64,000 bases of DNA from the NCBI GenBank assembly GCA_015039365.1, contig WION01000274.1, forward strand, positions 1 to 64,000. The letters are read 5' to 3'. Shown in pieces: positions 21,501 through 30,643 of the stretch. The stretch comes from Amanita rubescens. Lineage: Eukaryota; Basidiomycota; Agaricomycetes; Agaricales; Amanitaceae. Position numbers and translations under genes: made by a program. Within the stretch, counting starts at the first letter, position 1. Each line of letters opens with the position of its first letter. The notes below the pieces were generated by a model. The model did no database searches, was not told the DNA's origin, and saw only the letters and a program-made list of their open reading frames with translations.

Positions 21501-24500
21501 TTGTGAAAGGGGAACAAACAAGGATGGCTCTGGAAGTAAAAAATATGCATCATGCAAGGACAATAAATATGGAAAATGTAAAGCACGGTTTCCACGACCT
21601 ACTTTCAAATGCACAGAAGTTGACCCAGAAACTGGATCACTGAATATAAAGAAACATGAGGAGTGGATCAACTTTATAACACCTACTCTGACATATATTT
21701 TGCGCTGCAATACTGATGTTACATGTATGTGGTCAGGTACTGCACTGAAAGCAGTCATCATGTATATATCAGATTACATAACAAAAACTAGTTTGAAGAC
21801 ACATATTATTTTTGAAGCTGTGAGAAATGTATTTGACAAGCATTGTGACATACTTGCTAGTTCATTATCAGAAAAAGAAAAAGCTCGAAAAATTATGAAT
21901 AAAATTGTCAATGCTTTATCAACCAAAACAGAAATGGGAGGTCCCATGGTTTGTATGTATCTTTTGGGAAATCCTGATCACTATACCAATCATACTTTCA
22001 TTCCCTTCTTTTGGCATGGCTTTGTACTTGAAGCACAGAAACCTTGGGGTGAACTTGATCCATCCACATGTACAGAAAAGGTTACATTGGTGAGGAGCAA
22101 AAAGCACATAGTTGGTTTGTCTCCTGTCTATGATTATATATACAGGCCATCAGAACTAAAAAATATGAACCTGTATGAATGGACATTACAATGTAAGCGC
22201 CATAAATATAGTAAAAGAAAAAGTAACACCAGCACAGGTGATGCTAATGACCAACATGATATTGATTACAATGATAACAGTGACACTGAGAATACTCTTT
22301 CAGACAACAGTTCATCTGACTCTGATGATCATGATTCTGATGAAACAGGGATAGAAGTAAAGCATGAAAGTGATACAGAGACTGCTGTGGATACAATTCC
22401 CAGACACCTACCAAAGAATGTGTATAAATTTAACAAACATCATCCTCTTTTTGATTCACATGTTGTCAACCTTAAACCATTGACTCCCAATGTAGCAGTC
22501 AATTTTATAGGTCGAATCCTACCTAGATGTGACCAGGGAGATAGAGATTTCTATTGTTTAACAATGCTAACATTTTTTAAGCCATGGAGATCAGGATTAA
22601 ATCTAAAAAAGAAGGATGAGTCATGGGATGAAGCATTCAATAGTCATAAGTTCACACAGAAAGAAAAACAAATCATGAGAAATTTCAACATAAAATATGA
22701 ATGTTTGGATGCTCGTGATGACTTTCGTGCTCAGATGAAAGCTGGAACTATACCAAATGATTGGCCAATAAATTACATGAACAGTGATGATCATGAAGAT
22801 GCCTTTTCTGAAACAGATCCTTATGTGAATTTATGTGCAGATGAGTTACCTGATGATCCCATTACACAAAAAATCAGCACATCAGAGCAAAGAAGACAAA
22901 ATGATGCTATAGAAATTCGACATGCATTGCAGAGGACAGGGTGGATGGAAGAAAAAGAAAAAAATGTTCCTAATACAGAACTGCAACATGTAGTTCCACA
23001 GTGTCAAATTCCTGCTGCTGCATGGAAGTCCATTCTACAAGCAAAGAGACAGGAGATCATCCAAAACAAAGTTAGAGTCCCTTCTGAATCACATACCAAA
23101 GTTTATGATGCATTTACTCCCAATGTAGTAAAGATTATGGACAAGGCTTACCTAGAGAAAAAATACCATACAACAGAACATGATACCTGTACATGTATTG
23201 ACTATATATGTCAGGAATATAGACTTAATGAAGAGCAGGAACGTGCTTTTAAAATCATTGCAAATCATGTTGTGCTGCCTAACTCAGAACCCCTGAAAAT
23301 GTACATTGGTGGAATGGGTGGGACTGGTAAAACACGAGTATTAACAGCTATATGCAAATATTTTGAGATTAGGCAAGAAGAATATCGATTTGTAATACTT
23401 GCACCTACAGGATCGGCTGCATCTTTGATATCAGGTTCCACATATCACTCTGTTTTGGGAATTAATGACATGAATGGTGAAGCCCAGACAACAAAAATAA
23501 TGATACAGGTTCGTACAAGATTACAAGGAGTAGACTACATTTTCTTGGATGAGGTATCAATGCTATCATGTCATGAGCTGTACAAGATTAGTGCTCAGCT
23601 ATGCAAAGTAATGAATGAACCTACTAAACCATTTGGTGGATTAAATATTCTTTTTGCAGGTGACTTTGCACAATTACCTCCTCCAATTGGTGGTGAGAAT
23701 GTGGCACTCTATAGCCGTATAGTAGGAGTATATGGGACAAAAAATAAATGGCAAGAAGAAGCATTAGGCAGAGCATTATGGCATCAAGTGACAACAGTTG
23801 TTATACTAAGGCAGAACATGAGGCAGAGACAGCAGTCAAAGAATGATAGTAAGTTGCGTAAAGCACTGGAGAATATGAGACATAAGGATTGCACTCTTGA
23901 AGACATACAATTCCTTAGAACTCGCATCACATCTCAGCTACCTGGTAAACCTTCTATCACTGCTCCTGAGTTTAGATTTGTATCTATTATAATAGCCAAA
24001 AATGCACAGAAGGATGAGATAAATCGTCTAGGTTGCTTAAAATTTGCACAAGAAACTGGACAAGAACTGGTTGATTTTTTTTCAGATGATGCATTAAGAT
24101 CAACTGAAAATATGAATAGGACCAGAAAATCACAGAAAAGTAAGAACAAAGTAACAAAATTAACTGAAAAGCTACAAAAGTTACTGTGGGAGTTACCACA
24201 TTCAGCTGCTGATAAACCTGTACCAGGCAAACTTTCCCTGTGCTTGGGACTTCCTGTGATGATAAAATGTAATGTTGCAACTGAATTATGCATAACCAAT
24301 GGACAAGAAGGCACAATAGTTGGTTGGGAATCATCATTGGGTAAACAAAATCAGAGAATATTGGAGATACTGTTTGTAAAGCTGAAAGATCCTTCAAAAG
24401 ATGTACAACTGGGAGGCTTACCATTAAATGTTGTCCCTCTTACACGTTCCACAGTTTCCTTGGTATGCTTTTTACCTGATGGAAATCATGTCTCAATCTC

Positions 24501-25920
24501 AAGATCTCAAGTTGAAGTGCTCCCAAACTTTGCCATGACTGATTTTGCTTCCCAAGGGAAAACAAGACCATACAATCCTGTTGATTTAAATAACTGCAGA
24601 TCTCATCAGTCTTATTATACAGTGCTTTCACGCAGTTCCACAGCAGATGGCACAATTATATTACAAGGATTTGATACCAAAAAAATAACTGGAAAAGCAT
24701 CAGGTGCCTTGCGACAAGAATTTCGTGACTTGGAACTGTTGGATGAAATTACAAGACTGAGATACATGGGTAAATTACCAGAGTCAGTACAAGGCAATAG
24801 AAGAAATGCCTTGATTCACACTTTCAGACAATACAAAGGGTCAACTTATGTACCTGACTCTGTGCATCCTTCCATCAGATGGAACAAAAATGATCCAATG
24901 CTAGATCCAATTGCAGATGATATGCCATGGACATTAGCACCAAAAACTACTGGTTCCATGATAAAACAGGAAGCAGATACAGGTAGAGGAAATCAGGGCA
25001 ATTGTCCAGAAACTCCAATAAGAAACAAGAAAAGAAAAAACATCACTCCACAGAATGAACATAAAACCAAAGTCAGAAAAACACAAACCTCTGCCAATAC
25101 CAACACAGAAGAACAAGTCAGTATTGATATGTTAATACCATGTGGAACTGTATGGCACCAGAACAGCTGTGCATATGATGCCATCCTATGCATAGTGCAT
25201 GCTATTTGGGCCAGAAATAAGGATCAATACACACATATATTCAATGGAACAAATAATGAAATTCTGAGCAATCTTGCATTAAATTTCAGGAAACATTCAT
25301 TTGGACTAAAAACACTAGAATCTACAAGAGATGATATGAGAAGGTTTTTACACCAACTAGCTCCTTCCTACTTTGGTTGGGGGGAATTCACAGCAGTTAG
25401 TCATGTCATCTTATACATGTTTACACTTCCTGCAGACACAATGGCATTCAAATATAGGTGCAAGAACAATCATGTTACACAATGTAGAACACCTGACAAC
25501 ACTTGTCTTATATATGCAGGGAATGGCAGAAGATATGCATCAATATCAGAGTGGATGGGCACAATGAATGAAGAAACAGATAAAAGCTGCACAACCTGCA
25601 ATGAACAGCTTTTCATTATTAAAGAAATTGTGTTTCCTCTACCTTTTATAGCTTTAGATTTGTCAGGACAAACAATGCAAATTGAAGCTACATTCACTAT
25701 ATCCATTAACAATGTTGAAACTTCTTACAAATTGTGTGGGATTATATACTTTGGAGATGCACATTACACTGCACATGTGGTATGTGACAATGGGATGGTA
25801 TGGTTCCATGATGGCATTGCAACTGGTCAGAACTTAATTTATGAAGGGACATTAAACAATCTTTCATTGAATAATTGCAGAGGCAAAGATGCACTCACAG
25901 CTATTTATGTTAGGTGTTAA
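18541..25920 (+). CDS. Helitron Rep/helicase protein with C-terminal cysteine-protease-like domain
   Basis: A single open frame of up to 2459 codons. The first about 125 codons are repetitive and low complexity, so the real start may be an internal ATG such as 18916. Domains in frame numbering: a Cys-containing DUF6570-like region (about 330-480); a Helitron-type Rep domain with the two-His motif HLHML (about 869) and a two-Tyr motif YISDYITK (about 1075); an acidic linker (about 1230-1280); a PIF1-like SF1 helicase with Walker A GGMGGTGKT (about 1590), DEVSM (about 1670), GDFAQLPP (about 1707) and a late LSRSS motif (about 2030). After a basic linker, residues about 2198-2459 contain NSCAYDA and, later, HYTAHVV and WFHDG, like the Cys and His boxes of a ubiquitin-specific-type protease. 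Rep nicks and joins single strands; the helicase unwinds during rolling-circle transposition. Confidence 0.9.
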   Translation: MLYFVFLVFYLLSAYDNMIKCMMFLPSGVYEMPLFVCDMSLLVNDMPLLLVNGMPLLVTETPLLVKETPLLVKETPLLVKETPLLVKETPLLVKETPLLVKETPLLVKEILLYEMPFLVLIIIVIMNSTSIYVKTPKNVMFRCLCKHEVCSCAIYKGGYKLCLATYADIKDYLLEEYCTNPDLESSEFKFVGHMHKSDAKKYGDTHYIHVLLPLHAHVKIVHLTECKKIANEHGILAHPRTTIASMRKLFSEHECDKCSTYITVFEAVPSKKERKKIQRKNTKDLKTSAEKESFQLTIFDEDEDLASIFPPVPLDKTLSHKVITAACKKFEPKLFEEAGCAVCGQLVPQSSLTRLSGMKNYLHVLEAPGLTRQERLKISDKRCEYPYAIDQSCQHICNPCRASIRVSRVPKMALANGLWLGPVPEALSSLRYIEKMLVARIRHSFCSIRIASGMRKMKAHAIAFQQPIPKIYDILPPPKADIEEVIAIMFTGPCKPTTADFKRTPFLVRRNHVKKALEWLILNHGDYEDVTISSDNLNEYPEDMPPVSVEYKAMTHNKIPEGTSVHDMENEDGTEEGDCAFTVHGLTGQQFDVMTTNAVKAKALQHLGAQGKFLAIGHSEQPESIWHNPQLYPQMFPWLFPYGLGGVGSIEGLSDKIHKKWLLMYHDKRFQVDHDFPFVAFSHEQIKTASSQCFLLAEKKIFNDIKQRIVNIDNVVLTNIIDRLAKEEFVKPQNKEEEQCFQLMKDVDHVAGPVNGSNTSKKWMRNEIWSLIYHRGAPFWYITISPADIKHPLCIYYAGKNETFEAEILPYDERLRLVCANPVAGARFFDFMVNTFISDILGVGSEHRGVYGDVPAYYGTVEQQGRLTLHLHMLIWLMGNLTAQEMREHILDPNSEWKQKLISWLESCHIGEFMTGTQVEVLNKVAEQAKSDSYRDPTETLPQPPPKLCKSIHTYASECNSCSEWNKWWDCFENTVDDLVSRSNIHNCERGTNKDGSGSKKYASCKDNKYGKCKARFPRPTFKCTEVDPETGSLNIKKHEEWINFITPTLTYILRCNTDVTCMWSGTALKAVIMYISDYITKTSLKTHIIFEAVRNVFDKHCDILASSLSEKEKARKIMNKIVNALSTKTEMGGPMVCMYLLGNPDHYTNHTFIPFFWHGFVLEAQKPWGELDPSTCTEKVTLVRSKKHIVGLSPVYDYIYRPSELKNMNLYEWTLQCKRHKYSKRKSNTSTGDANDQHDIDYNDNSDTENTLSDNSSSDSDDHDSDETGIEVKHESDTETAVDTIPRHLPKNVYKFNKHHPLFDSHVVNLKPLTPNVAVNFIGRILPRCDQGDRDFYCLTMLTFFKPWRSGLNLKKKDESWDEAFNSHKFTQKEKQIMRNFNIKYECLDARDDFRAQMKAGTIPNDWPINYMNSDDHEDAFSETDPYVNLCADELPDDPITQKISTSEQRRQNDAIEIRHALQRTGWMEEKEKNVPNTELQHVVPQCQIPAAAWKSILQAKRQEIIQNKVRVPSESHTKVYDAFTPNVVKIMDKAYLEKKYHTTEHDTCTCIDYICQEYRLNEEQERAFKIIANHVVLPNSEPLKMYIGGMGGTGKTRVLTAICKYFEIRQEEYRFVILAPTGSAASLISGSTYHSVLGINDMNGEAQTTKIMIQVRTRLQGVDYIFLDEVSMLSCHELYKISAQLCKVMNEPTKPFGGLNILFAGDFAQLPPPIGGENVALYSRIVGVYGTKNKWQEEALGRALWHQVTTVVILRQNMRQRQQSKNDSKLRKALENMRHKDCTLEDIQFLRTRITSQLPGKPSITAPEFRFVSIIIAKNAQKDEINRLGCLKFAQETGQELVDFFSDDALRSTENMNRTRKSQKSKNKVTKLTEKLQKLLWELPHSAADKPVPGKLSLCLGLPVMIKCNVATELCITNGQEGTIVGWESSLGKQNQRILEILFVKLKDPSKDVQLGGLPLNVVPLTRSTVSLVCFLPDGNHVSISRSQVEVLPNFAMTDFASQGKTRPYNPVDLNNCRSHQSYYTVLSRSSTADGTIILQGFDTKKITGKASGALRQEFRDLELLDEITRLRYMGKLPESVQGNRRNALIHTFRQYKGSTYVPDSVHPSIRWNKNDPMLDPIADDMPWTLAPKTTGSMIKQEADTGRGNQGNCPETPIRNKKRKNITPQNEHKTKVRKTQTSANTNTEEQVSIDMLIPCGTVWHQNSCAYDAILCIVHAIWARNKDQYTHIFNGTNNEILSNLALNFRKHSFGLKTLESTRDDMRRFLHQLAPSYFGWGEFTAVSHVILYMFTLPADTMAFKYRCKNNHVTQCRTPDNTCLIYAGNGRRYASISEWMGTMNEETDKSCTTCNEQLFIIKEIVFPLPFIALDLSGQTMQIEATFTISINNVETSYKLCGIIYFGDAHYTAHVVCDNGMVWFHDGIATGQNLIYEGTLNNLSLNNCRGKDALTAIYVRC
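18700..18870 (+). repeat. 21-bp minisatellite inside the Helitron reading frame
   Basis: About eight consecutive 21-bp units (ccattattggtaaaagaaac type) encode LLVKETP repeats. Length is a multiple of three, so copy-number change keeps the frame. It lies before the first conserved domain and may belong to the 5' leader rather than the protein. Confidence 0.9.
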
Positions 25921-26000
25921 ATTTAGGTAGATAGTGGAAAGAATGTAAAACAAAATGGCATGATTTGTCTATTCTTAACAAAAATAAAAGTAAGAAATTT

Positions 26001-26038
26001 GGCCTCGGATCTGCCACTTGGTGGCCCACACCTTCAAG
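26001..26038 (+). other. 3' terminus of the Helitron: inverted-repeat arm and hairpin
   Basis: GGCCTCGGA (26001-26009) pairs with the 5' arm. It is followed by CTTGGTG, a short GC loop, and CACC with CAAG, which can fold into a small imperfect hairpin ending at the element's last base. The end is CAAG rather than the textbook CTRR. Confidence 0.5.
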
Positions 26039-26165
26039 TGGAATGGGACGGCAGAGACCTGCCTATCTAAGAAAGACTGTATGTATGGTTTACAAGGCAG
26101 CATGATTGCTCAGCGCTCAGCCATGAACGCGCGGCTAGTTTATCGTTTATCGTTTATGACTGTAT
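26039..26165 (+). pseudogene. Right piece of the FunK1 type-B 3' end, split by the Helitron
   Basis: From TGGAATGGGA on, the sequence follows B1 coding strand through CAGAGACCTGCC, ATCTAAGAAAGACTGTATG, the GGCAGCATGAT stop-codon region and into its 3' flank (GTTTATGACTGTA). Indels, including one near the start of the match, have destroyed the frame. Confidence 0.8.
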
Positions 26166-26575
26166 AGTCGCATAATGTAGAATCGATATTAGGAAACTTG
26201 TGACATTTGTTTCACTCCGCTTGAGCTCATCCTGTTTGCTTTCACAGCCACATTCCAATCGCACGCCTGGTCTACGCCAGCCGCCCGCTTATAGACGTAT
26301 GTAACGCATCATCCACAAAGGTTGCCCATGTCGGGCTAGGCGCTGAGCGGCGAGTCTTCGTTTTCTCATGTTGTGTACATATCCGTATAAACTCCCACTA
26401 TACGACGGGCAAGGTAGGCTCCATTTTCACCTTCTGACCTGATCCTGATATTTAATTAACATTTAATTAAATCCCCAAACCTAAAATACAGATAACATAT
26501 AGTAGACGATAGCCTTTGAAGAGGACGCCTAACTAAGATGGTCCTACAATCAAAACAAGAGCAGAGAGTTGGATG
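26166..26575. other. Intergenic stretch between Helitron flank and kinase-PHD gene
   Basis: No gene recognised. 26380-26460 includes the text CTTCTGACCTGATCCTGA, which recurs near 29215-29250 on the other side of the kinase-PHD gene, so the two flanks may be copies of each other. Confidence 0.45.
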
Positions 26576-28961
26576 TCATGACGCCTTGGCCGACCTGGCG
26601 TTGGCATTATTTCGTCTTCCGCCCCTCAAAGGTCTAAGAGCATTTCGTTTTTTATTGCATGCACTACAGTACCATTGTCCTTGGAGAATCGACGTCAGCC
26701 CCACACACGCGATATGGAACTGTGACCATTTCATCAGCCAAAAAGATTTAGAATCAAGTTGAGAAACGCACCCATTCCCGCTCGCACTTGTCATCTTCAC
26801 AAGCAATCATCTCTCCGTAACTGACGCCGCCACAAAAACAGTAGCCCTCATCATCGTTGACGTTCTTCCGTGTTTCGTCCCTCGAAAGTCTATGCGCATT
26901 TCGTTTTTCACCGCATGCACTACAGTACCAATGTCCTTGGGGAATCGACGTCAGCCCCACACACGCGATATGGAACTGTGACCGTTTCATCAGCCAAAGA
27001 TTTAAAATAGTAATTTAGACACACCCATTCCCGCTCGCACTCGTCATCATCACAAGCAATCATCTCTCCGTAACTGACGCTGCCACAGAAACAGTACTTC
27101 TCATCTTCCACTTCATCTGTCTCCATAGCATGACCCACACCCGTCGCTCCGACGGAGGCCACGGCCCTATCGCATTCGTTCGACGTGAGCAAAATGAGAT
27201 AATGAATGCTGACACGCACCTTCTTCCACCGTTGTTTCTTGCACTAGCGCCTTCCGCTGCCCCGCCCTTCCTAGGCGACTTGTTAGGAATACCATCATCT
27301 CTTGCTGGCCGTTTTCTCTCTGCAGGGAGGATCCAGCCCGCATCGAACATCTTGAACGTACGTCTGCTACCGGACTCGAACGAAGGTGCGGGCGTGGACA
27401 AGTGGGGAGCGACATGGGGATACGTCGTCTTCCTCGCCAGAGCAAATGGGTCAAAACTGTTGATAGTTGTCACATTTGGGACAGATGCGATGGAAGATCC
27501 GGGCTAAAGCCTGTTAATAGAGTACATTCTGCGTGACGCGACGTTGCGTACCTTCTTATCGTTGAGCAAAGATGAGAGGGACATCGACTGAGATGTAGCA
27601 ATCAGGCTCCCAACGACATCTTTTATCCCCGGTCGTTTCTGTGGTTCCCTCACCCAGCACTGCTGAATCACCTCCCATGCCCCATCACTCAAAGGTGGCT
27701 CATCTAGTCGATTTGGACGCTTATCTTGAATGACAAGGGCCACAATCTGTCCTTCTGGCCTGCCAGCAAAGGGTATTCTATCAAAATAGATCTGGCCAAA
27801 TCAGCAAGGGTATCAGTATGATTGTTATGACGCACTTCATAATAAAGACATCCAAATGAGTAGACATCTGACATTTGCGTTCTGGCTGGCTCAACAGCTG
27901 AGGGGTCGTCGGCATCCTCGAGGCAACCGAATAACTCTGGGGCTGAAAAGTTGAGATGTTTTGCTCCTGATTGGGTATTTGTAGCGTCCAAGAGTCGGGT
28001 TAATCCGAAATCTGCAATTTGAACATGGAAATTGGCATCCAAGAGAATGTTGTCCTGGAAAAGGTGTCAACGTTTCAAAACATCATGCTTTAGTCAGGAT
28101 ACCCCTCGCAGGTCACCGTGAACAACACCTTCTGAATGAATGTATTCCATGCCTTGAGCCACCTCTAGTATCTTTGTCGGGGGTGAGCATCAACGAAGAG
28201 CCAAGAAAAAAAAGCCATACACGTTCCCATGTCTCGTTAACAGATGGTTTCAGTGCGTTCTTCCGCCATTGGGCCAGTGTGCCGTTCTCCATGTAAGGCG
28301 AGACAAGGAACATTTCCTCTTGTTGTTCATAAATTCCCAGGAATGACAGTACAAACTCGTGCTTGAGCGTTGCCCACGTCAATGCCTCTCGACAGAACGC
28401 CTGTTAGAACAAACGTTAACGACAAGAACGGAACAAGGGAGGGAAGGACTTACAACATTGTCGCCGGTTCTGTATAATACTTTCAACGCAACGATCTCCC
28501 CGCGTAATTCGCCCTTGCAAACACCCCCGTATGCACCACCAGCAATGTAATTACGCTTGGCTGGTACTGCGACTTCAGTCACAATCAAGGATCGTGGTAT
28601 CACGGGGTTTGTAGATATGATTTTTAACATCAACCGTTTTGCCCGTCGGTTGAAATTGCTAGTTGGATCCGGACTTGTTCGATCGCGAAGCAGATGAAGA
28701 ATAAAATCCAACAAATTCAGGACGTCTGAGGTCTCGCTAAGCCGGGCGGCAACGTTGACGTAGTCTTCAGGGTATAACAGATTGCACAGAAGATCGATAG
28801 TTGTTGCGTTTACGACAGACGCGATGGAAGATTCAGGCTATGGCCTATCGTCAGAGTGCGTTCCGCACTTTTGCAATAACGCGCACCTCCTTGTTATCGA
28901 GGATAGAAAGTAGCAATGAGAGGGTGTCGTTGCCGCTGCCAGCACCGGGACCATGGTCCAT
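26576..28961 (-). CDS. Protein kinase fused to two ING-like PHD fingers (646 aa as modelled)
   Basis: Ten exons model without a frame break: 28961-28887, 28837-28454, 28400-28221, 28171-28103, 28054-27836, 27791-27552, 27503-27220, 27166-27025, 26975-26772, 26719-26576, all with GT-AG introns. Exons 2-6 encode a TKL/receptor-like Ser/Thr kinase: GGAYGGV glycine loop, VALKVL Lys, HGDLRGDN catalytic loop, DFGL, SAPE and DVYSFG. The tail holds two PHD fingers of ING/histone-reader type (CFC ... SYGEMIAC ... EREW, intron, FHIACVGLTSI ... WYCSAC), each split by an intron at the same codon. PHD fingers of this type bind the histone H3 tail. The kinase-to-PHD junction rests on the intron predicted at 27551-27504. 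The alternative is two adjacent genes, the kinase ending at 27504. Confidence 0.75.
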
Positions 28962-29343
28962 GTTGGATGCGAAGGAGGTCTTCAGCGGTTATCGAGTCCA
29001 TGCTAAGCAAGTCCAGTCACGGTCACAAGCTTAGCTCGAACACATGAAATCCGCAACCGCTCGCTTGCATTGGAATGCAGACGTAACACGCCATCCACAT
29101 CATTTCCTCATGCTCTGATAGCGCCATGCTCGCGTTCACTCTACTTTTCCAGCGCAGAACAAAGCCTGTATCTGTCCAGATATAATAATAGAAAGGCGAG
29201 GTGAACTCCAGTTTCGCCTTCTGACCTGACGGCCTGATCCTGACAACGCTCGATGCGACAGTCTGCTGCTGCTACTCACCAACTCGCTTCAACACCTCCA
29301 AAACCTAACTTCAACGTCTCTCAGGATACGGGAAATCATCACA
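28962..29343. other. Shared upstream region
   Basis: Lies between the divergent starts of the kinase-PHD gene (minus) and the hypothetical gene at 29344 (plus), so it should hold both promoters. It repeats the CCTTCTGACCTGA text seen near 26430. No clear TATA box was identified. Confidence 0.4.
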
Positions 29344-30108
29344 ATGGATGAGAGTCTTCAAGATCATCTTCCTAACGTCCACACAGCTTCCACGTCAGGC
29401 GCAGATGCGATGATGCCTTCGACACCGAGCCGGTTGTTTCTGGCGGCGGAACCAGTTGAACGTAGACGTCAACGTTCAGACGCAAATTACCCAGCATGCC
29501 GTTTCTGCCCCGTAAATGGCAGACAGTGCTGCCTCCACTCTAGCACCGCCACTAGTGTTGTCAACAGTATCACACGCACGAGCACCATGGAAGGAGAAGA
29601 GACTCGAATGCAGATCAACCCCAGCATCAGGTGCTGTATCGTGCTCAAGTCGTGGACGAAGCTGACGACATGCAGCTGCTTCCCAGCGCATGGGCCTGAC
29701 ACCGCTACTCAACCTTCACCGAGGGCAAAGGAACGGCAAGAGGGAAAAGAGAATGGGAAAGGGGCTTGCGGGGGCTTAGAGGTGATGCCGCTCAACGACC
29801 GCCCATATTCACGACGGATCCGATCTACGTGCTTGCCCGCCAGCTCCACAAATGCAACCAGTTCAACTACAGCTCCGACCTCCCCTACTGAAGCTCTACA
29901 GAGAGCTGGGCCAGTAGTTGGACTTTCGAATGCCAAAGGCGCTATGATTACAGAAGCAGCTGCGCTGCAGCAGCACAGACCATCACAGGATCGTGCATTC
30001 GGATTGGTTGTACGTTGCCCCACCTCGCCCTCAAACCGAAGCGGGACCCTTGCGGAATTCACTACGTCGACGATTCAGGAGATGAGTCTGATACGATATT
30101 GGGTCTAA
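29344..30108 (+). CDS. Hypothetical protein, 254-codon frame
   Basis: An ATG-started frame after a CT-rich leader. The product has a Cys cluster (CRFCPVNGRQCC), a charged stretch (RAKERQEGKENGKG) and Ser/Thr/Ala-rich tail. I do not recognise it. An alternative frame over 29800-29880 gives a more protein-like segment (DPIYVLARQLHKCNQF), and another near 30040-30090 gives HYVDDSGDESD. The true gene may therefore be spliced differently, or decayed. Confidence 0.35.
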   Translation: MDESLQDHLPNVHTASTSGADAMMPSTPSRLFLAAEPVERRRQRSDANYPACRFCPVNGRQCCLHSSTATSVVNSITRTSTMEGEETRMQINPSIRCCIVLKSWTKLTTCSCFPAHGPDTATQPSPRAKERQEGKENGKGACGGLEVMPLNDRPYSRRIRSTCLPASSTNATSSTTAPTSPTEALQRAGPVVGLSNAKGAMITEAAALQQHRPSQDRAFGLVVRCPTSPSNRSGTLAEFTTSTIQEMSLIRYWV

Positions 30109-30643
30109 AATGGTATATATCTCTATTCAATCATCCCTCTGCATGCGAATAGAATCTCTTCTCGCAGATACTATCACAAGGACTTGAAGACAGCAATGTC
30201 ATCGTGGAATGCCGGTTCAGTCCCGCTCATTGGAAATCCTGCAGAGGGTCGACTTTGAGTCCCCCTATCGCCAAATCCACGATTTGTGGACGAAAACCAA
30301 GACAGCCAGCAAACGTGTTGACCTATGGTTGGAACAACAAAGCGGAGAGGCAGCTAAGAGAAAGTGATTAATTGCCAATCATGAAGCATAACTTTATGGT
30401 ATGCATATCTCCCATCAGCTATTGGGCCGTCAGCTTGAGCTGATTCGAGCCCCGCCAGTATATTTGGATTTCAAGTTGTTCTCAGTGTAAGATCGGAGGG
30501 CATTCGGAAGCGATGATGAATAAGGCTTGAAAATTTCAGAGATGGTGATGCGGGGCGTTAGATCGTAGACGATTGTAGAGTATGGCGCACTTTCTAAATG
30601 TCAACGTTTATTGGTTGATACATGTGACGTGCGTGACGGCGAC
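30109..30643. other. Upstream region of kinase A2
   Basis: 30300-30600 resembles the first 260 bases of the window, the upstream region of the chimeric relic. This suggests both descend from one type-A promoter region. 30109-30300 shows nothing recognisable. Confidence 0.5.

Larger units (their letters stand above)
17466..26038 (+). mobile_element. Autonomous Helitron, 8.57 kb
   Basis: Both ends are fixed by comparison with the uninterrupted kinase paralogue B1: left flank ...GAAGAGTTA, right flank TGGAATGGGA..., which are adjacent in B1 (minus strand near 10712). The insertion falls between A and T, the usual Helitron target, with no target-site duplication. A one-base shift (T/G) fits equally because T is shared. 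Inside lie a C-rich tandem array, a 2.4-kilocodon Rep/helicase gene on the plus strand, and a 3' end with a hairpin. The element is visibly richer in A+T than its surroundings over the gene. The gene is open from end to end, so the element may be recent and autonomous. Confidence 0.85.

Noticed and set aside
27060..27473. PHD part as a separate gene starting at 27473
   Set aside because: That start is GTG and lies inside a frame that continues upstream to a good splice acceptor; the fused model is cleaner, though two genes remain possible.
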